Positions 40,727-50,574 of a stretch of 64,000 bases of DNA are shown here, piece after piece. Below the pieces are notes generated by a model. That model was not told the origin of the DNA. It did not search any database and saw nothing but the letters and a program-made list of their open reading frames with translations. The translations under genes were made by a program, and so were the position numbers. Within the stretch, counting starts at the first letter, position 1; every line of letters begins with the position of its first letter. The DNA lies in NCBI GenBank assembly GCA_900696595.1, contig CAADGT010000143.1:1-64000 (forward strand), written 5' to 3'. This DNA is from an uncultured Chloroflexota bacterium (GTDB lineage: Bacteria > Chloroflexota > Anaerolineae > Anaerolineales > Villigracilaceae).

Positions 40727-41456
40727 GCGAACTTGCGCGCCCGCGCATGGGCAGGGAGACGGTCGCGTCACAGGCGGCGGTCTGCTCGGGGGAGAGTCCC
40801 TTCTGTTCGCTTCCCAAAACCAGAACCCAGGACTCCTGCGGGACAAGGGAGCGATAATCCGCGTCGGCTTTGGAGGATGACCCTATAAGTTGAACATTCC
40901 ACTTTCGCGCCCATTTGACAAAATCGGCGAAGGAGGCTTGGACGGTGGGCGTCCAGAAGATTGCGCCCATGCTGGCGCGGACGACGGTGGGATGAAATAA
41001 CTCGACTCCTCCATCCAGCAGGAAAAGCGCGTCGCCTTTGACGGCGTCGAGCGCGCGGAGGATTGTGCCGAGGTTGCCGGGGTCTTGCGGCGAGACCAAT
41101 GCCGCGCCGCGCTTCATCGCCTTGAGATCGCCGAGCGAATAACTCTTTTGTCTTACGACGGCAAGGATGCCCTGCGGGTTGTCCTTGTCCGCAAGGGATT
41201 CCATGATCGCGGCGGAGACAGGCTGACTCCGCGCGCCGTGTTGGGAGATGCGGGTCAACAGGTCTTTGGCAAATGTACTCCTGAGGGTTTCGGGGGCGTA
41301 AGCGATTGATTCGATCTCCCAGCCCGCTTCGACCGCCTCTCCGATGTGATGAATGCCCTCGACGAGAAAGGTCCCCGCTTCAGCGCGGACTTTCTTCTGC
41401 CGCAGGGAACGGATGTGTTTAACAAAGGGGTTTGACGCGCTGGTCAGGACGTCCAT
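40665..41456 (-). CDS. SpoU/TrmH family RNA 2'-O-methyltransferase
   Basis: A 263-residue protein with the substrate-binding N-terminal domain ('NPFVKHIRSLRQKKVRAEAGTFLVEGIHHI') and the trefoil-knot catalytic domain: 'VSPQDPGNLGTILRALDAV', 'LVLGSEQKGLS' and 'LPMRGRASSLNLAVAAGILLYQ'. These are the three SpoU motifs that bind S-adenosylmethionine. It probably methylates a ribose in 23S rRNA or tRNA; the exact site cannot be told. Its last 62 nt overlap the convergent acyltransferase gene. Confidence 0.92.
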   Translation of the reverse strand: MDVLTSASNPFVKHIRSLRQKKVRAEAGTFLVEGIHHIGEAVEAGWEIESIAYAPETLRSTFAKDLLTRISQHGARSQPVSAAIMESLADKDNPQGILAVVRQKSYSLGDLKAMKRGAALVSPQDPGNLGTILRALDAVKGDALFLLDGGVELFHPTVVRASMGAIFWTPTVQASFADFVKWARKWNVQLIGSSSKADADYRSLVPQESWVLVLGSEQKGLSPEQTAACDATVSLPMRGRASSLNLAVAAGILLYQYSADHDA

Positions 41457-41484
41457 GCGGTTATTGTAAACGAATAATGACGTT

Positions 41485-41490
41485 TATAAT
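41485..41490 (+). promoter_or_regulatory. -10 box for a probable leaderless mRNA
   Basis: TATAAT at 41485-41490 ends 7 nt before ATG 41498. No good -35 at 17 nt is seen (TTGTAA at 41464 gives a 15-nt spacer). No Shine-Dalgarno precedes the start. Confidence 0.55.
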
Positions 41491-41497
41491 TGCGGGG

Positions 41498-42715
41498 ATG
41501 AAATTCTTTCGAGCATTTGTTTTACTTACATTCGTTTTCATTGGTTGCGGGGCGCCCACGATGCGGACGGTGACGGTCGTTGACGGGGCGACAACGAAGA
41601 CAATCGTCACACATGAAGCGTTGCCGATCCTGATCCTTGCCGAGGCGGGGATTACGCCACAGCCGCTTGACCGCGCGCTGGTGAACGGAATCCCACAGGC
41701 ATTGGATGAAAAGATCGAAATAAGCGGCGACATCCGGCTGGAACTGAGGCGCGCGGCGAACATCAGGATTGCGATGCCCGATGCGGAGCGCGAGGTTCTA
41801 TCCTCGGCGCTCACGGTCGGAGATGTATTGAGGGAGGAAGGGATTGCAACGGACAATTTCGTCGAAATCCTGCCGCCCGTCGATTCGATCATCAACGGCG
41901 CGACCACGATCCGAATCACGCCCATGCGAGAGTTGACTGTCACAATCGGCGGCGCAGAGATGAATATCTTCTCGGCGGCGGGGACGGTTGGGGAGGCGTT
42001 GGCTGGGGCTGGGATTCCGCTGATGGGGCTGGACGAATCCGTCCCGGCGGAGAATGAGGCGATCCCCTCCGATGGGCAGATCAAGGTTGTTCGAGTCCGC
42101 GAAGTGATCCTGGCGGAGATTCGTTCCATTCCCTTTCCCATCGAAGAAAAATATTCCGAAGATATTCCGTTCGGTCAGCGGGAAATTTTGCAAAATGGCG
42201 CGAACGGAGTCGCGTTGACTCGCACGCGGGCGCGTTTTGAAAACGGCGCGGAGGCGGGGCGCGAAACGGAAAGCGAAACGATTCTGCGCCAGCCTGTGAC
42301 GCAGATCGTGGCGAGCGGTTCGAAGGTCACGCTGGCGCCTGCGGGCGGGGATGCGCCGTACCCGTACTGGTATGCGACGCAGATGTACGCGTCATGGTAT
42401 TCGCCGTGCAATTCAGGGACGGGAGGTTGTTCGTACGGCACCGCCAGCGGCGCGCGCGCAGGTTTCGGCATTGTAGCGGTGGATTATTCCATCTATGCCT
42501 ATCTTGCGGGGATGCGGGTTTATATACCGGGATATGGCGTTGCGACAGTCGGCGATACAGGCGGCGGACCCATCGTGGAATCGGCATTCGGCGTGGCGCG
42601 CACGCAATGGATAGATTTAGGCTACGATGACAACAATATCGGCGGGCTTTCGGGCTGGGTGACGGTGTATTTTTTGGAACCGGCTCCGGCGGAGATTCCA
42701 TATTTTTTTAAGTGA
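41498..42715 (+). CDS. YabE-like lipoprotein: DUF348 repeats, G5 and 3D domains
   Basis: A 405-residue lipoprotein ('FVFIGC' lipobox). Residues about 25-215 hold three DUF348-like repeats ('TVVDGATTKTIVTHEALPILILAEAGI', 'LTVGDVLREEGIATDNFVEI', 'GTVGEALAGAGIPL'). A G5-like domain follows ('IPFPIEEKYSEDIPFGQREILQNGANG'), then a C-terminal 3D domain with three catalytic-type aspartates ('ASGARAGFGIVAVDYSIY', 'VATVGDTGGG', 'WIDLGYDD'). The layout matches YabE/YocH/RpfB-type cell-wall hydrolases and stationary-phase muralytic proteins. The 3D fold is that of MltA-type transglycosylases. In this organism it is lipid-anchored. Confidence 0.88.
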   Translation: MKFFRAFVLLTFVFIGCGAPTMRTVTVVDGATTKTIVTHEALPILILAEAGITPQPLDRALVNGIPQALDEKIEISGDIRLELRRAANIRIAMPDAEREVLSSALTVGDVLREEGIATDNFVEILPPVDSIINGATTIRITPMRELTVTIGGAEMNIFSAAGTVGEALAGAGIPLMGLDESVPAENEAIPSDGQIKVVRVREVILAEIRSIPFPIEEKYSEDIPFGQREILQNGANGVALTRTRARFENGAEAGRETESETILRQPVTQIVASGSKVTLAPAGGDAPYPYWYATQMYASWYSPCNSGTGGCSYGTASGARAGFGIVAVDYSIYAYLAGMRVYIPGYGVATVGDTGGGPIVESAFGVARTQWIDLGYDDNNIGGLSGWVTVYFLEPAPAEIPYFFK

Positions 42716-42723
42716 GGGGATGG

Positions 42724-42868
42724 GATGAGATATGAGATACGAGATACAGGGAATGAAAGATGAAGGATGAAAGATGAAGGATGAAGGATGAAAGATGAAG
42801 GCTTGCGCTGAGTGAAGCGTTACCTGAGTTTGTCGAAAGGTCGAAGCGATAAAGGATGAACAAGGAAT
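42724..42868. repeat. Low-complexity repeat gap (GAGATAC / GATGAAGGATGAAA words)
   Basis: Between the 3D-domain gene and the LCP gene lie copies of GAGATAC (42724-42747), then GATGAAGGATGAAA units (42751-42800), then a partial copy of the 'GCTGAG..GTCGAAGG' palindrome family. No coding potential is seen. Confidence 0.7.
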
Positions 42869-42893
42869 GAGGAAAGATAAATAAAATCAGATT

Positions 42894-44033
42894 ATGACAA
42901 AGTCGCAGAGAATCATCATCACGATACTTTCGGTCATCGCTTTCACGCTTATGGCGTCCATCGGCGTGTTTGTATATCAAGCGGCGGTGGGTTTCGCGCA
43001 AAAACCGCTTGGTCCGTCCCTGCCCACCCAAGCCATGCCGCCCACATGGACGGCTTTGCCGAGTCCGTCATCCGCGCCTGAGAGCAAGGCGACGCTCGCG
43101 CCGACGCTCTCTCTCCCCAGCGTCACTGCCGGTCCCCGATGCGGAGGTCCAGCCTTGATGAATGTTCTGGTTATCGGCGCGGATACGCGCGGCGACAATT
43201 ACACCTATGGGTTGGCAGACGCCATCCGACTGGTGCGTGTGGACTTTTCGACGCCGCGGGTCAGCGCGCTCGAATTTCCGCGCGACCTGTGGGTCGAGAT
43301 TCCGCACATCGAGGATAACCTGAACGGGCAGGATCATGAAAAAATCAACCAGGCGTTTCTTTACGGGCAACCCGGCTTTAAATATTGGGACGATCCCACC
43401 GAAGGTTCGGGACTGCTGGCATTGACGTTGAACCTAAATTTCGGGGCGGCGGTTGACCATTATGTCACGGTCAATATGCGCACGTTCGAACATATCATAG
43501 ACGCGATGGGCGGCATTGACGTGGTGATTCCGGATGAGCGCACGGCAAAGTCAACGGGTCTCAAGGAAGGCACGCATCACTTGAACGGCGCGCAAGCGTT
43601 GAAACTGGCGCGCAATCGTTCGGGCGGCAGTTTCGAACGGGCGGACAACCAGAATATTGTCTTGTGCGCCGTGCGGAAGAAGTTATCCAGCCCGCAAATC
43701 CTGGCGCAGATCCCCGCGATGATCGAGACCTTTCAGGACAACATCCGCACCGATTTCACGCCCGCGCAACTCAGCCAACTGGCGTGCCTTGCCGCGCAAA
43801 TGCCGCCGGAAAATATTTCACTGGCGAGTTTCCCCGGCGATCTCTTCAAACAGACGCGCGTGTACGACCCGGTCTTCGATAAGCGCATCGCCATCCTCGA
43901 AGCTGATTTCGTCATCCTGCGCGATTTCGTCATGCGTTTCCAACTCGGCGCGTGGCCCCCGCCCGCCGCTTCATCGTCCACGCCTGCGCCGTCCGCGATT
44001 GACGAAGAGGACACTGCCTATGTATGCCAATAG
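42894..44033 (+). CDS. LytR-CpsA-Psr (LCP) family cell-wall glycopolymer transferase
   Basis: A 379-residue protein with an N-terminal membrane helix (about 7-33), a Thr/Pro/Ser-rich linker and an LCP domain from about 80: 'MNVLVIGADTRGDNYTYGLADAIRLVRVD', 'VSALEFPRDLWVEIP', 'GFKYWDD', 'VDHYVTVNMRTFEHIIDAMGGIDVVIP' and 'LKLARNRSGGSFERADNQNIVL'. The Arg and Asp residues needed for pyrophosphate-lipid binding are in place. LCP proteins attach teichoic-acid-like or capsular polymers to peptidoglycan. A -10 (TAAAAT, 42882-42887) ends 6 nt before the start, suggesting a leaderless mRNA. Confidence 0.92.
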   Translation: MTKSQRIIITILSVIAFTLMASIGVFVYQAAVGFAQKPLGPSLPTQAMPPTWTALPSPSSAPESKATLAPTLSLPSVTAGPRCGGPALMNVLVIGADTRGDNYTYGLADAIRLVRVDFSTPRVSALEFPRDLWVEIPHIEDNLNGQDHEKINQAFLYGQPGFKYWDDPTEGSGLLALTLNLNFGAAVDHYVTVNMRTFEHIIDAMGGIDVVIPDERTAKSTGLKEGTHHLNGAQALKLARNRSGGSFERADNQNIVLCAVRKKLSSPQILAQIPAMIETFQDNIRTDFTPAQLSQLACLAAQMPPENISLASFPGDLFKQTRVYDPVFDKRIAILEADFVILRDFVMRFQLGAWPPPAASSSTPAPSAIDEEDTAYVCQ

Positions 44034-44066
44034 ATGGACGTTAGAAAATGTCCGCTGCGCAGATCT

Positions 44067-44900
44067 ATGAATTACGCTTCCATTCCCCCGCTCGACGCCG
44101 CCGCCGTCCTCAAACGGTACGGTTTGCGCGCCGATAAAAAACTCGGGCAGAATTTTTTGCAGGATTCTTTTGCCCTGGAAAAAATCGCCCTCGCCGCCGA
44201 GATTCAAAGGGATGACTGTGTCCTGGAGATTGGTCCCGGCTTGGGCAGTTTGACCCGTTACCTGGCTGTCTCTGCCCGGAAGGTTGCGGCGGTCGAACTG
44301 GACCCGGAGTTGATTCGGCCCCTCAAAGCGGTTCTGACGCCGTATGCGAATGTGTCCATCGTCCAGGGCGACATCTTGAAGTCAAGCCTCGCCGGACTGG
44401 TGGACCAGCCCGGGTACATCGCGGCGGCGAACATCCCGTATAACATCACGTCGGCCATCATCCGCCATTTGCTGGAGAGCGAGCCAAAGCCGCGCCGCAT
44501 CGTGTTGACGATCCAAAAGGAGGTGGCGGAACGGGTCTGCGCGAAGCCGGGGGATTTGAGTCTGCTGGCGTTGAGCGTGCAAGTATATGGCTCGCCGCGC
44601 ATCGTTGGGAGGATTCCAGCCGGGTCGTTTTATCCCGTTCCGAAAGTCGACTCCGCCATCCTGCGCGTGGATATTTACGAGCAGCCGCTCATCCCGCGCG
44701 AGAACCTGCCGCGCTTTTTCAAACTCATCAAAGCCGGGTTCGGGCAGAAGCGCAAGACATTGAGGAATTCGCTCTCGGCGGGGTTAAGCATCGGGAAGGC
44801 GGAAGCGGAATCGGCGTTGAAAGAGGCGGGGGTTGATCCGATGAGAAGGGCAGAGACGCTGTCTTTGAATGAGTGGAAGGCAATCATGGAAGTCGGGTAG
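44067..44900 (+). CDS. rsmA: 16S rRNA N6,N6-dimethyladenosine transferase
   Basis: A 277-residue KsgA/RsmA protein. It shows 'KKLGQNFLQD' for RNA binding, SAM motif I 'VLEIGPGLGSLTRYL', motif IV 'AAANIPYNITSAI', and the C-terminal helical domain ('GFGQKRKTLRNSLS'). It dimethylates the two adjacent adenines near the 3' end of 16S rRNA. ATG 44067 is preferred over 44034, which directly abuts the LCP stop, because the family begins just before 'VLKRYGL'; neither has a clear ribosome-binding site. Confidence 0.95.
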   Translation: MNYASIPPLDAAAVLKRYGLRADKKLGQNFLQDSFALEKIALAAEIQRDDCVLEIGPGLGSLTRYLAVSARKVAAVELDPELIRPLKAVLTPYANVSIVQGDILKSSLAGLVDQPGYIAAANIPYNITSAIIRHLLESEPKPRRIVLTIQKEVAERVCAKPGDLSLLALSVQVYGSPRIVGRIPAGSFYPVPKVDSAILRVDIYEQPLIPRENLPRFFKLIKAGFGQKRKTLRNSLSAGLSIGKAEAESALKEAGVDPMRRAETLSLNEWKAIMEVG

Positions 44901-44975
44901 TACCATCGTCCGCCGGCTGAGCGCGTAAAGCGCCGGGGATTTGTGTCATAATAACTTCGGAAAAGGAGAGATCCC

Positions 44976-45788
44976 ATGAACCGAAGAACTTTCGCTTTAT
45001 TCGTTTTGGTCGCCTTCGCGGTTTCGGCCTGCAACCTGCCAGGCGGGCAGGGAGAGCCCGGCGACAACAATGACGCGGATAACCTCGCTCTAACAGTGAC
45101 TGCCCAGGCTTTATTGATTCAACAGGGCGAAGGAAGTCAACAGCCGTCGGCGGCGCCTGAAAATACCGCCACGCCGGAGTTCACCGCAACGCCCGGAGCC
45201 ACGTCAACGCCATCCGTGCCGCAGGTGACGGTGAGCCAGAATACCAACTGCCGTACCGGTCCTGGCATTGTGTACGACAACATCGGCGCTTTACTGGTTG
45301 GGCAGGTCGGAACTGTGGTCGGGAAAAATTCCTCCACCGGTTACTGGATCATCAACAACCCGGGCAAGACCGGAACTTGCTGGCTGTATCCACAGTATGC
45401 GACCGTCTCCGGCAATACCGCAAACTTGCAGGAATATTCGATCCCACCCACGCCGACGCCTTCGGCTACGCCCACTTCCACGCCAACAGCCACCCTGGCG
45501 CCGCCCGCCGCCGTGGCGAATGTAGTGGTCGCCAAAATCTGCATTCCGCTGATTATGCCAACATTTAATTACTCAGGCACTTTGAGCTGGGAGGATAAAT
45601 CCAACAACGAAGATGGGTTTAATATTTACTTTAACGGCGCGCTATTTACAACCCTGCCGGCCAACACGACTGTTTATGCGATTCCGCCGATCCCTCTTGT
45701 GGCGGGGATTCCAGCCACATGGGGCGTGGAAGCCTTCAACGCCGCAGGCAAGTCCGCCGTCAAGGACACGGTCTTTGTCTGCCCTTAG
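44976..45788 (+). CDS. SH3-like and FN3-like domain lipoprotein
   Basis: A 270-residue lipoprotein with 'AVSAC' lipobox, a short Thr/Pro stalk, an SH3-like domain ('TVSQNTNCRTGPGIVYDNIGALLVGQVGTVVGKNSSTGYWIIN', then 'CWLYPQYATV'), a second Thr/Pro stalk and a C-terminal FN3-like beta domain ('GTLSWEDKSNNEDGFNIYFNG'). AAAGGAGAG precedes the ATG. It has the same front half as the lipoprotein at 24496-24993. Probably binds cell-wall glycan; no enzyme motif. Confidence 0.82.
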   Translation: MNRRTFALFVLVAFAVSACNLPGGQGEPGDNNDADNLALTVTAQALLIQQGEGSQQPSAAPENTATPEFTATPGATSTPSVPQVTVSQNTNCRTGPGIVYDNIGALLVGQVGTVVGKNSSTGYWIINNPGKTGTCWLYPQYATVSGNTANLQEYSIPPTPTPSATPTSTPTATLAPPAAVANVVVAKICIPLIMPTFNYSGTLSWEDKSNNEDGFNIYFNGALFTTLPANTTVYAIPPIPLVAGIPATWGVEAFNAAGKSAVKDTVFVCP

Positions 45789-45819
45789 AAAGCGCCTGAA
45801 ATTAAATTGTGGGCGCGCA

Positions 45820-45858
45820 AAAGCCCTGCGGAGATTCCTCCGCAGGGCTTTTTATTTT
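45820..45858 (+). terminator. Strong intrinsic terminator
   Basis: AAAGCCCTGCGGAG (45820-45833), loop ATTC, CTCCGCAGGGCTTT (45838-45851): a perfect 14-bp stem followed by TTATTTT. Confidence 0.95.
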
Positions 45859-45911
45859 GTATAATCGGAAAAACAGACGGTGCAAGTCAAGTCGCCGCCC
45901 TAACAAAAGCC

Positions 45912-46472
45912 ATGTCAACCTTTCAAACGCCGCAGGCCGTATCCATCCCCGACGAAGCAAAGAATCGCGCGCGCGATTTTGCCGTCAAAGTCACGGACAC
46001 CGTCAACTACAAAGACAGTAATCAGACGATATTGGAAAAAATCCGCGACGATCATTTCGTCTCGAAACTCGGCGAGGAGGCGGTGCGGATATTGTTCGAG
46101 GGTAGGAACTGCCAAGTCGCAGGACCCGACTACGGCGTGTATGAGGCGAAGCGCAAATCGTGGGCGGCGGATTTAAAGATTAACGGACTCGAAGTGGCGG
46201 TCAAGACTCAGAGACGTTCCGCGGCGAAGCGTTACGGACTGTCATGGACATTTCAGGATTCCCCCGTGCGCCGCGATCCGATTTTGAATATGCCCGATGC
46301 CTGGGTGTGTCTGGTCGTCTTTGAGGATCTAAAAGAAGGGACGGAGTGTTTGGTTTATCCGCTCAGAAAGATCAAGCAACTCACCTTCGAAGCGCCGCGC
46401 CTCTCGAAACTGGCAGGCAAGAAACAAGCCGTTTATCTCGAGACTCTGCAAAAACATGGGATATTCAAGTAA
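45912..46472 (+). CDS. Hypothetical protein, possible PD-(D/E)XK nuclease-like fold
   Basis: A 186-residue soluble protein. ATG 45912 is the first reasonable start after the upstream terminator; a -10 (TATAAT, 45860-45865) lies 46 nt upstream. The core 'HFVSKLGEEAVRILFEGRNCQVAGPDYGVYEAKRKSWAADLKINGLEVAVKTQ' region has the helix, then an Asp ('AADLKI') and an Exx-Lys-like strand ('LEVAVKTQ') of restriction-endonuclease-like nucleases. A Trp/Phe-rich stretch 'GLSWTFQDSPVRRDPI' follows. No methyltransferase is nearby. The call rests on this motif only; function unknown. Confidence 0.7.
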   Translation: MSTFQTPQAVSIPDEAKNRARDFAVKVTDTVNYKDSNQTILEKIRDDHFVSKLGEEAVRILFEGRNCQVAGPDYGVYEAKRKSWAADLKINGLEVAVKTQRRSAAKRYGLSWTFQDSPVRRDPILNMPDAWVCLVVFEDLKEGTECLVYPLRKIKQLTFEAPRLSKLAGKKQAVYLETLQKHGIFK

Positions 46473-46474
46473 AA

Positions 46475-46505
46475 ACGCCTCGCGGCAATAGAGTCCGCGA
46501 GGCGT
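46475..46505. terminator. Bidirectional intrinsic terminator
   Basis: ACGCCTCGCGG (46475-46485) pairs with CCGCGAGGCGT (46495-46505), an 11-bp perfect stem. On the minus strand TTTTTAC follows, closing the ahcY transcript; on the plus strand it closes the preceding gene. Confidence 0.85.
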
Positions 46506-46539
46506 TCATCCTTCATCCTTCCAACTTCATCCTTGAGAC

Positions 46540-47886
<1,347 letters not shown>

Positions 47887-47895
47887 TTAGAAACT

Positions 47896-48032
47896 AGATG
47901 ATTGGAGATTGGATGACTAGAGACTAGATGACTAGAGACTAGATGATTAGAGATTGGATGATTAGAGATTGGATGATTAGAGATTGGATGATTAGAGATT
48001 GGATGGTTAGAAAGTAGGTGACTGGAGACTAG
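47896..48032. repeat. 15-nt tandem repeat array in front of ahcY
   Basis: Units of GATGATTAGAGATTG (15 nt) recur with variants (GATGACTAGAGACTA) for about 135 nt, directly upstream of the ahcY ribosome-binding site. Part of the 341-nt gap that has no gene. Confidence 0.85.
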
Positions 48033-48041
48033 AGAGCGCTA

Positions 48042-48164
48042 TTAGACTCTATCGGTAATAACGAATTTATCCGCAGATGGCGCAGATTTTCGCCGATTTT
48101 TCTCTTGTAAATTTTGAATCTGCGTAATCAGCGAAATCTGTGGATTATTTCCGATAATGTCTAT
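48042..48164. repeat. MITE-like palindromic element A (TAGAC..TATCGG ends)
   Basis: Ends TAGACTCTATCGG (48043-48055) and CCGATAATGTCTA (48151-48163) are inverted copies with two mismatches. Inside is a second dyad of CGCAGAT-type words ('CCGCAGATGGCGCAGATTTTCGC', 'AATCTGCGTAATCAGCGAAATCTG'). Element B at 62782-62913 has the same ends but a different interior. Confidence 0.75.
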
Positions 48165-48212
48165 TCTCTATTCTCTATTCTCTATTTATCTAGTCATCTA
48201 TTTATCCATTTT

Positions 48213-49169
48213 CTATTTGACTAACGCATCCAATTTTCCGCTGTCGTCAAAATGCCTGCGGAAGCGCTGGATGAATTCTTCGCGCGTGTAGGAATGGTTC
48301 TGCGTGCCGCGTTGTTCGAGGCAGTAAACCGCAGAAAGCGAGCCGATCTCGCCGCACAGTTTCCAGTCGAAGCCGTGCGAATACCCGGCAAGGAATCCGC
48401 CGCGGAAGGCGTCGCCGACTCCGGTGGGATCCACGATCTCGTCTTCGGGGACGGTCGGGATGTGAACCGAAGTGCCGTCGGAATATAAATCTGCGCCGTC
48501 CTTGCCGCGCGTGATGACCAAAACTTTAACGTGATCGAGAATCTGGTCGAGGCTCCAGCCGGTCTTCTTGGAGATCAAACCAAACTCATAGTCGTTGCAG
48601 AAAAGGAAGTAGGCGCCTTCCATGTCGCGCGCCAGTTCCGTCCCTTCGAGGCGCAGGACCTGCTGGCTGGGATCGTACAGGTAGGGAATTCCCAATTCGC
48701 GGCATTCGGCGGGGAATTTCATCATCGCATCCGGGGAGCTGGGAGAGACGATGACCAGATCCGGCTTTTTATCCAGTTCTTTGAGGGACTGGCTGGCCGA
48801 GTAGCCCATTGCCCCGGGGTAGAAGGAGGCGATCTGGGCGGAGGCGTGGTCCGTCGTGGCGAAGAATGAGGCGGTGAAAACGCCGGGGACGACCTTCATC
48901 AGGCTGGTATCCACGCCTTTGGATTCGAGCCATTGGCGATAATCGCTGAAATCCTCGCCGACGGTCGCCATCACGCGCGGCTTTTTTCCCAGTAACGCCA
49001 TCGTATAGGCGATGTTGGGCGCGATGCCGCCGCGCTGTTTGGACATGGAGTCGACCAGAAACGAGAGGCTGATCGATTCCAACCGTTCGGGAAGAATCTG
49101 TTCCTTGAAGCGACCCGGAAAGGTCATCAGGTAATCGTAGGCGACGGAGCCGGTAAGAAGAATGTCCAT
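48213..49169 (-). CDS. PfkB family sugar/nucleoside kinase, probable adenosine kinase
   Basis: A 318-residue ribokinase-fold protein; ATG 49169 is used because 'MDILLTGSVAYDYLMTFPG' is the family start. It has the N-terminal Gly pair region 'KQRGGIAPNIAYTMALLG', 'GVDTSLMKV' and the C-terminal 'DPTGVGDAFRGGFLAGY' with catalytic Asp. The SMSKQRGG region and length fit the bacterial/archaeal adenosine-kinase-like branch. Its position next to ahcY supports adenosine as the substrate; a sugar kinase cannot be excluded. Confidence 0.85.
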   Translation of the reverse strand: MDILLTGSVAYDYLMTFPGRFKEQILPERLESISLSFLVDSMSKQRGGIAPNIAYTMALLGKKPRVMATVGEDFSDYRQWLESKGVDTSLMKVVPGVFTASFFATTDHASAQIASFYPGAMGYSASQSLKELDKKPDLVIVSPSSPDAMMKFPAECRELGIPYLYDPSQQVLRLEGTELARDMEGAYFLFCNDYEFGLISKKTGWSLDQILDHVKVLVITRGKDGADLYSDGTSVHIPTVPEDEIVDPTGVGDAFRGGFLAGYSHGFDWKLCGEIGSLSAVYCLEQRGTQNHSYTREEFIQRFRRHFDDSGKLDALVK

Positions 49170-49305
49170 GCGGTATGCTCTCGCAGTAAATGGCGTGGCG
49201 CTTGTGCGCCACGCCATGGAATAACGAACGCCCGTGAGTTTATCACGAGGATTTCAGGATGTAAAGTTATTGCGCCTATACGCCGCGCGCGCGGCGGCTT
49301 GCGCT

Positions 49306-50448
49306 TTATTGCTTGACCTCCGTCCACAACTCGTCGTAAAGAAGAAGGTCCGCGCCGAGATCGGTCACTTCATGCCCGCGCGCGAATTCCTCGGCGGGCG
49401 TGTTCGTGATCGGAGAGGAGATATACGCCTCATATACTTCGGGTTGGCTCTCTTTGGCGTAGTCGAGCGCGGCTTTGTTCGGGTTAGTGTATGGATAATC
49501 CACAAGCGTCAGCCAGTTGATGTTTCCCTGTAACAGATAATTGAGCCAGGCATAAGCCGCATCGGGATGCGGCGCGGCAGGCGGGATCGCCATGCCGTCG
49601 TAGAAGATGATCGAACCCTCTTCAGGGAAGACATATTCGAAACGCGGGTCCTCGGTCTGCGTCAAAAACGCCTCGCCGTTCCAGACGATGCCCAAATCCA
49701 CGTCGCCCGCCACCAGCGGAGTCTTCGGGCTGTCGCTGTCGAATACGCGGATGTTCGGCATCAGTTCGAGCAATTTCTCCTTCGCCTCCTCGAGATGATC
49801 CGGGTCGGTCTCGTTCACGCTGTATCCCAGCGTCAACAATGTCGCGCCGATGATCACGCGGCTGTCGTCCACCGCCACAATGCGCCCCTTGTATTCGGGA
49901 TTCCACAAATCCGCCCAGGAGGTCGGCGGAGTTTCCACAGTCTCGGTGTTGTAGATGATCGCCTGCGTGCCCATCTGATATGGCGCGATGTAATCGAGCG
50001 TTTCGCCGTACGCCGCGGTCAAGCCCGCGTCGAGATTGGCAAGGTTGGGAATGCGCGACGCGTCCATCTTTTGCAACAACCCTTCGCGGATCAACACGCC
50101 GATCATGTAATCGCTGGGGTGAATCACATCGTACGGGTTGATGCCCTCGCCCAGCGACACTTTCGAATACAACTCTTCATTGGACGAAAAGTAATCTACG
50201 TTCACCGTCACATCGTAGACCATGCCGAAACAATCGAAAATATCGGCTGGCACATATTCCGCCCAGGTGTAGATATTGATCTCATCGCTTTCGAACTCGA
50301 CTCGCGGCGAAGGCTCCGGGCAGGCGAATCCACTTGCGGTCACCAGTTCATCCGTCGAAGCGGGTTCGCCCGCCGCCGCGCAGGCTGTCAGGACGACCAA
50401 CAGCACGCTCGCCAAAATCAACCGCCGGATTTTGTGATGTGTGTTCAT
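49306..50448 (-). CDS. PotD-like polyamine-binding lipoprotein (orphan)
   Basis: ATG 50448 (AGAGGAGAG upstream) gives 380 residues with lipobox 'VVLTAC'. The body matches spermidine/putrescine-binding proteins: 'EINIYTWAEYVPADIFDCF', 'NPYDVIHPSDYMIGVLIREGLLQKMD', 'YMAPYQMGTQAIIYN'-like region, 'GIVWNGEAF' and 'DGMAIPPAAPHPDAAYAWLNYLL'. No potABC permease/ATPase genes are adjacent, so it must pair with a transporter encoded elsewhere. It is divergent from the transglycosylase gene. Confidence 0.88.
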   Translation of the reverse strand: MNTHHKIRRLILASVLLVVLTACAAAGEPASTDELVTASGFACPEPSPRVEFESDEINIYTWAEYVPADIFDCFGMVYDVTVNVDYFSSNEELYSKVSLGEGINPYDVIHPSDYMIGVLIREGLLQKMDASRIPNLANLDAGLTAAYGETLDYIAPYQMGTQAIIYNTETVETPPTSWADLWNPEYKGRIVAVDDSRVIIGATLLTLGYSVNETDPDHLEEAKEKLLELMPNIRVFDSDSPKTPLVAGDVDLGIVWNGEAFLTQTEDPRFEYVFPEEGSIIFYDGMAIPPAAPHPDAAYAWLNYLLQGNINWLTLVDYPYTNPNKAALDYAKESQPEVYEAYISSPITNTPAEEFARGHEVTDLGADLLLYDELWTEVKQ

Positions 50449-50539
50449 GTCTCTCCTCTTTGAAAAATGAAATGGGGTACGGAGGAAATTATATTGCATC
50501 CACCCGGCGAATACAACACAGATTCGGATTTCGCTCCGC

Positions 50540-50568
50540 TTGACGCTCCCTCTCTTTACCATTATAAA
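50540..50568 (+). promoter_or_regulatory. Sigma70-type promoter giving a probable leaderless mRNA
   Basis: TTGACG (50540-50545), a 17-nt spacer and TATAAA (50563-50568), ending 6 nt before ATG 50575. It also lies inside the divergent region shared with potD. Confidence 0.8.
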
Positions 50569-50574
50569 AACAGG

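Noticed and set aside
47896-48032. 15-nt tandem array considered as CRISPR or iteron origin
   Set aside because: No spacers; no replication initiator gene nearby; the words belong to low-complexity gap repeats found all over the window.
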